Source: Pycnopodia helianthoides (lineage: Eukaryota > Echinodermata > Asteroidea > Forcipulatida > Asteriidae). Taken from it: a stretch of DNA of 64,000 bases. The stretch covers positions 21,082,815 to 21,146,814 of the forward strand of contig CM063244.1 in NCBI GenBank assembly GCA_032158295.1, in the 5' to 3' direction. Positions 62,964-64,000 of the stretch are shown one piece after another (positions within the stretch are counted from its first letter, which is position 1; each line of letters opens with the position of its first letter). Made by a program: the position numbers and the translations under genes. The notes under the pieces are model-generated. The model ran no database searches. It saw nothing but the letters and a program-made list of their open reading frames with translations, and had not been told where the DNA came from.

Positions 62964-64000
62964 GTAAGCTGACAATCGAAGTATCTGTTCTCGGAAAGCT
63001 TAAATTAATTAGGTGTTCGGGCACTCTGCCTGGAAAATAGCATAGCTAAAGAACCACTTATAATTTAGTCAAACCTTTTACATGAACTTGAAACATCACA
63101 AATAGTGAGCTATTTATTAGTAGATGAAACTGCTGCAATGGCGTCGTCAGGTGTCAAAGTTGGCTTGATCAAAGTTTCTTATTTAAAAAACGCAAATCTT
63201 TAGAATCACAACTAACTTAACGTTTAGTACAAAGACATGTTTACAAAATTGTCTCTTTACTTATCACCAGCTTTGCTAATTTATTGGACATATTTACCGA
63301 ACACCAAGTTTTTGTTTCAAAAAAAATTTAAGTCTAGTTCTTATTATTCCATTTCAGAACAAAATATTAGTCCAGATAAATTAATCCACTGGGCATTCGG
63401 TGAGTGCAATAGCATTGCTAAGATTGAAAACATAAATGTTCACAGATTTACACATAGCTCACACGTTACAAAGACGTTCGTTGCGGGAAGCTTCACTTGA
63501 AATATACTCCTGCCTGAAATGCTATATTCCTTGAGAAATAAGTACAGAAATTAGTTTTGTTCTTGCGAGTCCGAAAATTCAAACATTTGAAAACAGTGAT
63601 GGTGTTTTTCACTATTTTCTTTCACAGGCTGTTATCTCATTGATAATGTTGGGTCACAGAAAGCGCGGATACTGGTCTTTGACAATGACCAATGTTGCCC
63701 ACGTGCTTTAAATTCAGGCATCTGATTTCACAGGATTTTTTCAAAATTTCAGGATTTCTCAAAACCTCCTTGAGCCCTCCAATTTGAGCAATGAAAGCAA
63801 TCATCAGAGAGAGAGAAAGAAATCATCTTCATTGTGTCCAAACCTGTAGTTTTGTATTTCTGGTGATGCACAGAGTCTGTAAACCTCCTGAATTGTAACA
63901 TAATAGGAAGTTCTGGGTCTAGAATAAGGGGAACTTAGGCCCAAACGCTTTATTTTGAGGAATTTTCAAATTTTTTTCCAATCTCATCACTGTATTCCAT
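62964..64000. other. Dehydrogenase intron, no further exon seen
   Basis: A diverged MITE-like stretch runs from about 63390 to 63712, ending in CCCACGTGCTTTAA. 63725-63990 resembles 53455-53645. The rest of the catalytic domain must lie past the window end. Confidence 0.5.

Overview
The window looks like animal nuclear DNA, most probably from an echinoderm and perhaps a sea star. The reasons are intron-split genes with GT/AG borders, many short non-autonomous transposons and tRNA-derived SINEs, and a local family expansion of rhodopsin-like receptors. The species call is inference. Everything recognised as coding lies on the + strand, except one LINE remnant.

Region 1 (1-19193) is a tandem array of single-exon seven-transmembrane receptor genes in units of about 3.8-3.9 kb. 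Copies 2 (5986-6993) and 3 (9734-10741) are intact at 335 residues. Copy 1 (2029-3037) has one frameshift. Copy 4 (18607-19193) is a decayed pseudogene with a large internal deletion. The unit holding copy 4 was split by transposons, a 38-bp satellite (13371-14790) and other repeats. Each gene is preceded by a short conserved upstream ORF, and copies 1 and 2 also have a TATA-like box.

Region 2 (19194-25653) has no gene I can recognise. It holds foldback elements, MITE-like repeats and a short tandem repeat.

Region 3 (25654-44670) holds the C-terminal half of WASHC4 (SWIP, a WASH complex subunit): 17 exons joined by intact splice sites and phases, ending in a TAA at 43894. I could not find the N-terminal half in the window.

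Region 4 (44671-48959) is intergenic, with a LINE remnant, SINE pieces and a 26-bp G-rich minisatellite.

Region 5 (48960 to beyond the window end) is the 5' part of a Glu/Leu/Phe/Val dehydrogenase gene of the leucine dehydrogenase type with a likely mitochondrial presequence. Its central catalytic exon exists in two diverged versions (A, 54511-54632; B, 57217-57332). Their splice phases allow exactly one to be used per mRNA, and version B lacks the catalytic lysine. This apparent mutually exclusive exon pair is the most interesting signal in the window.
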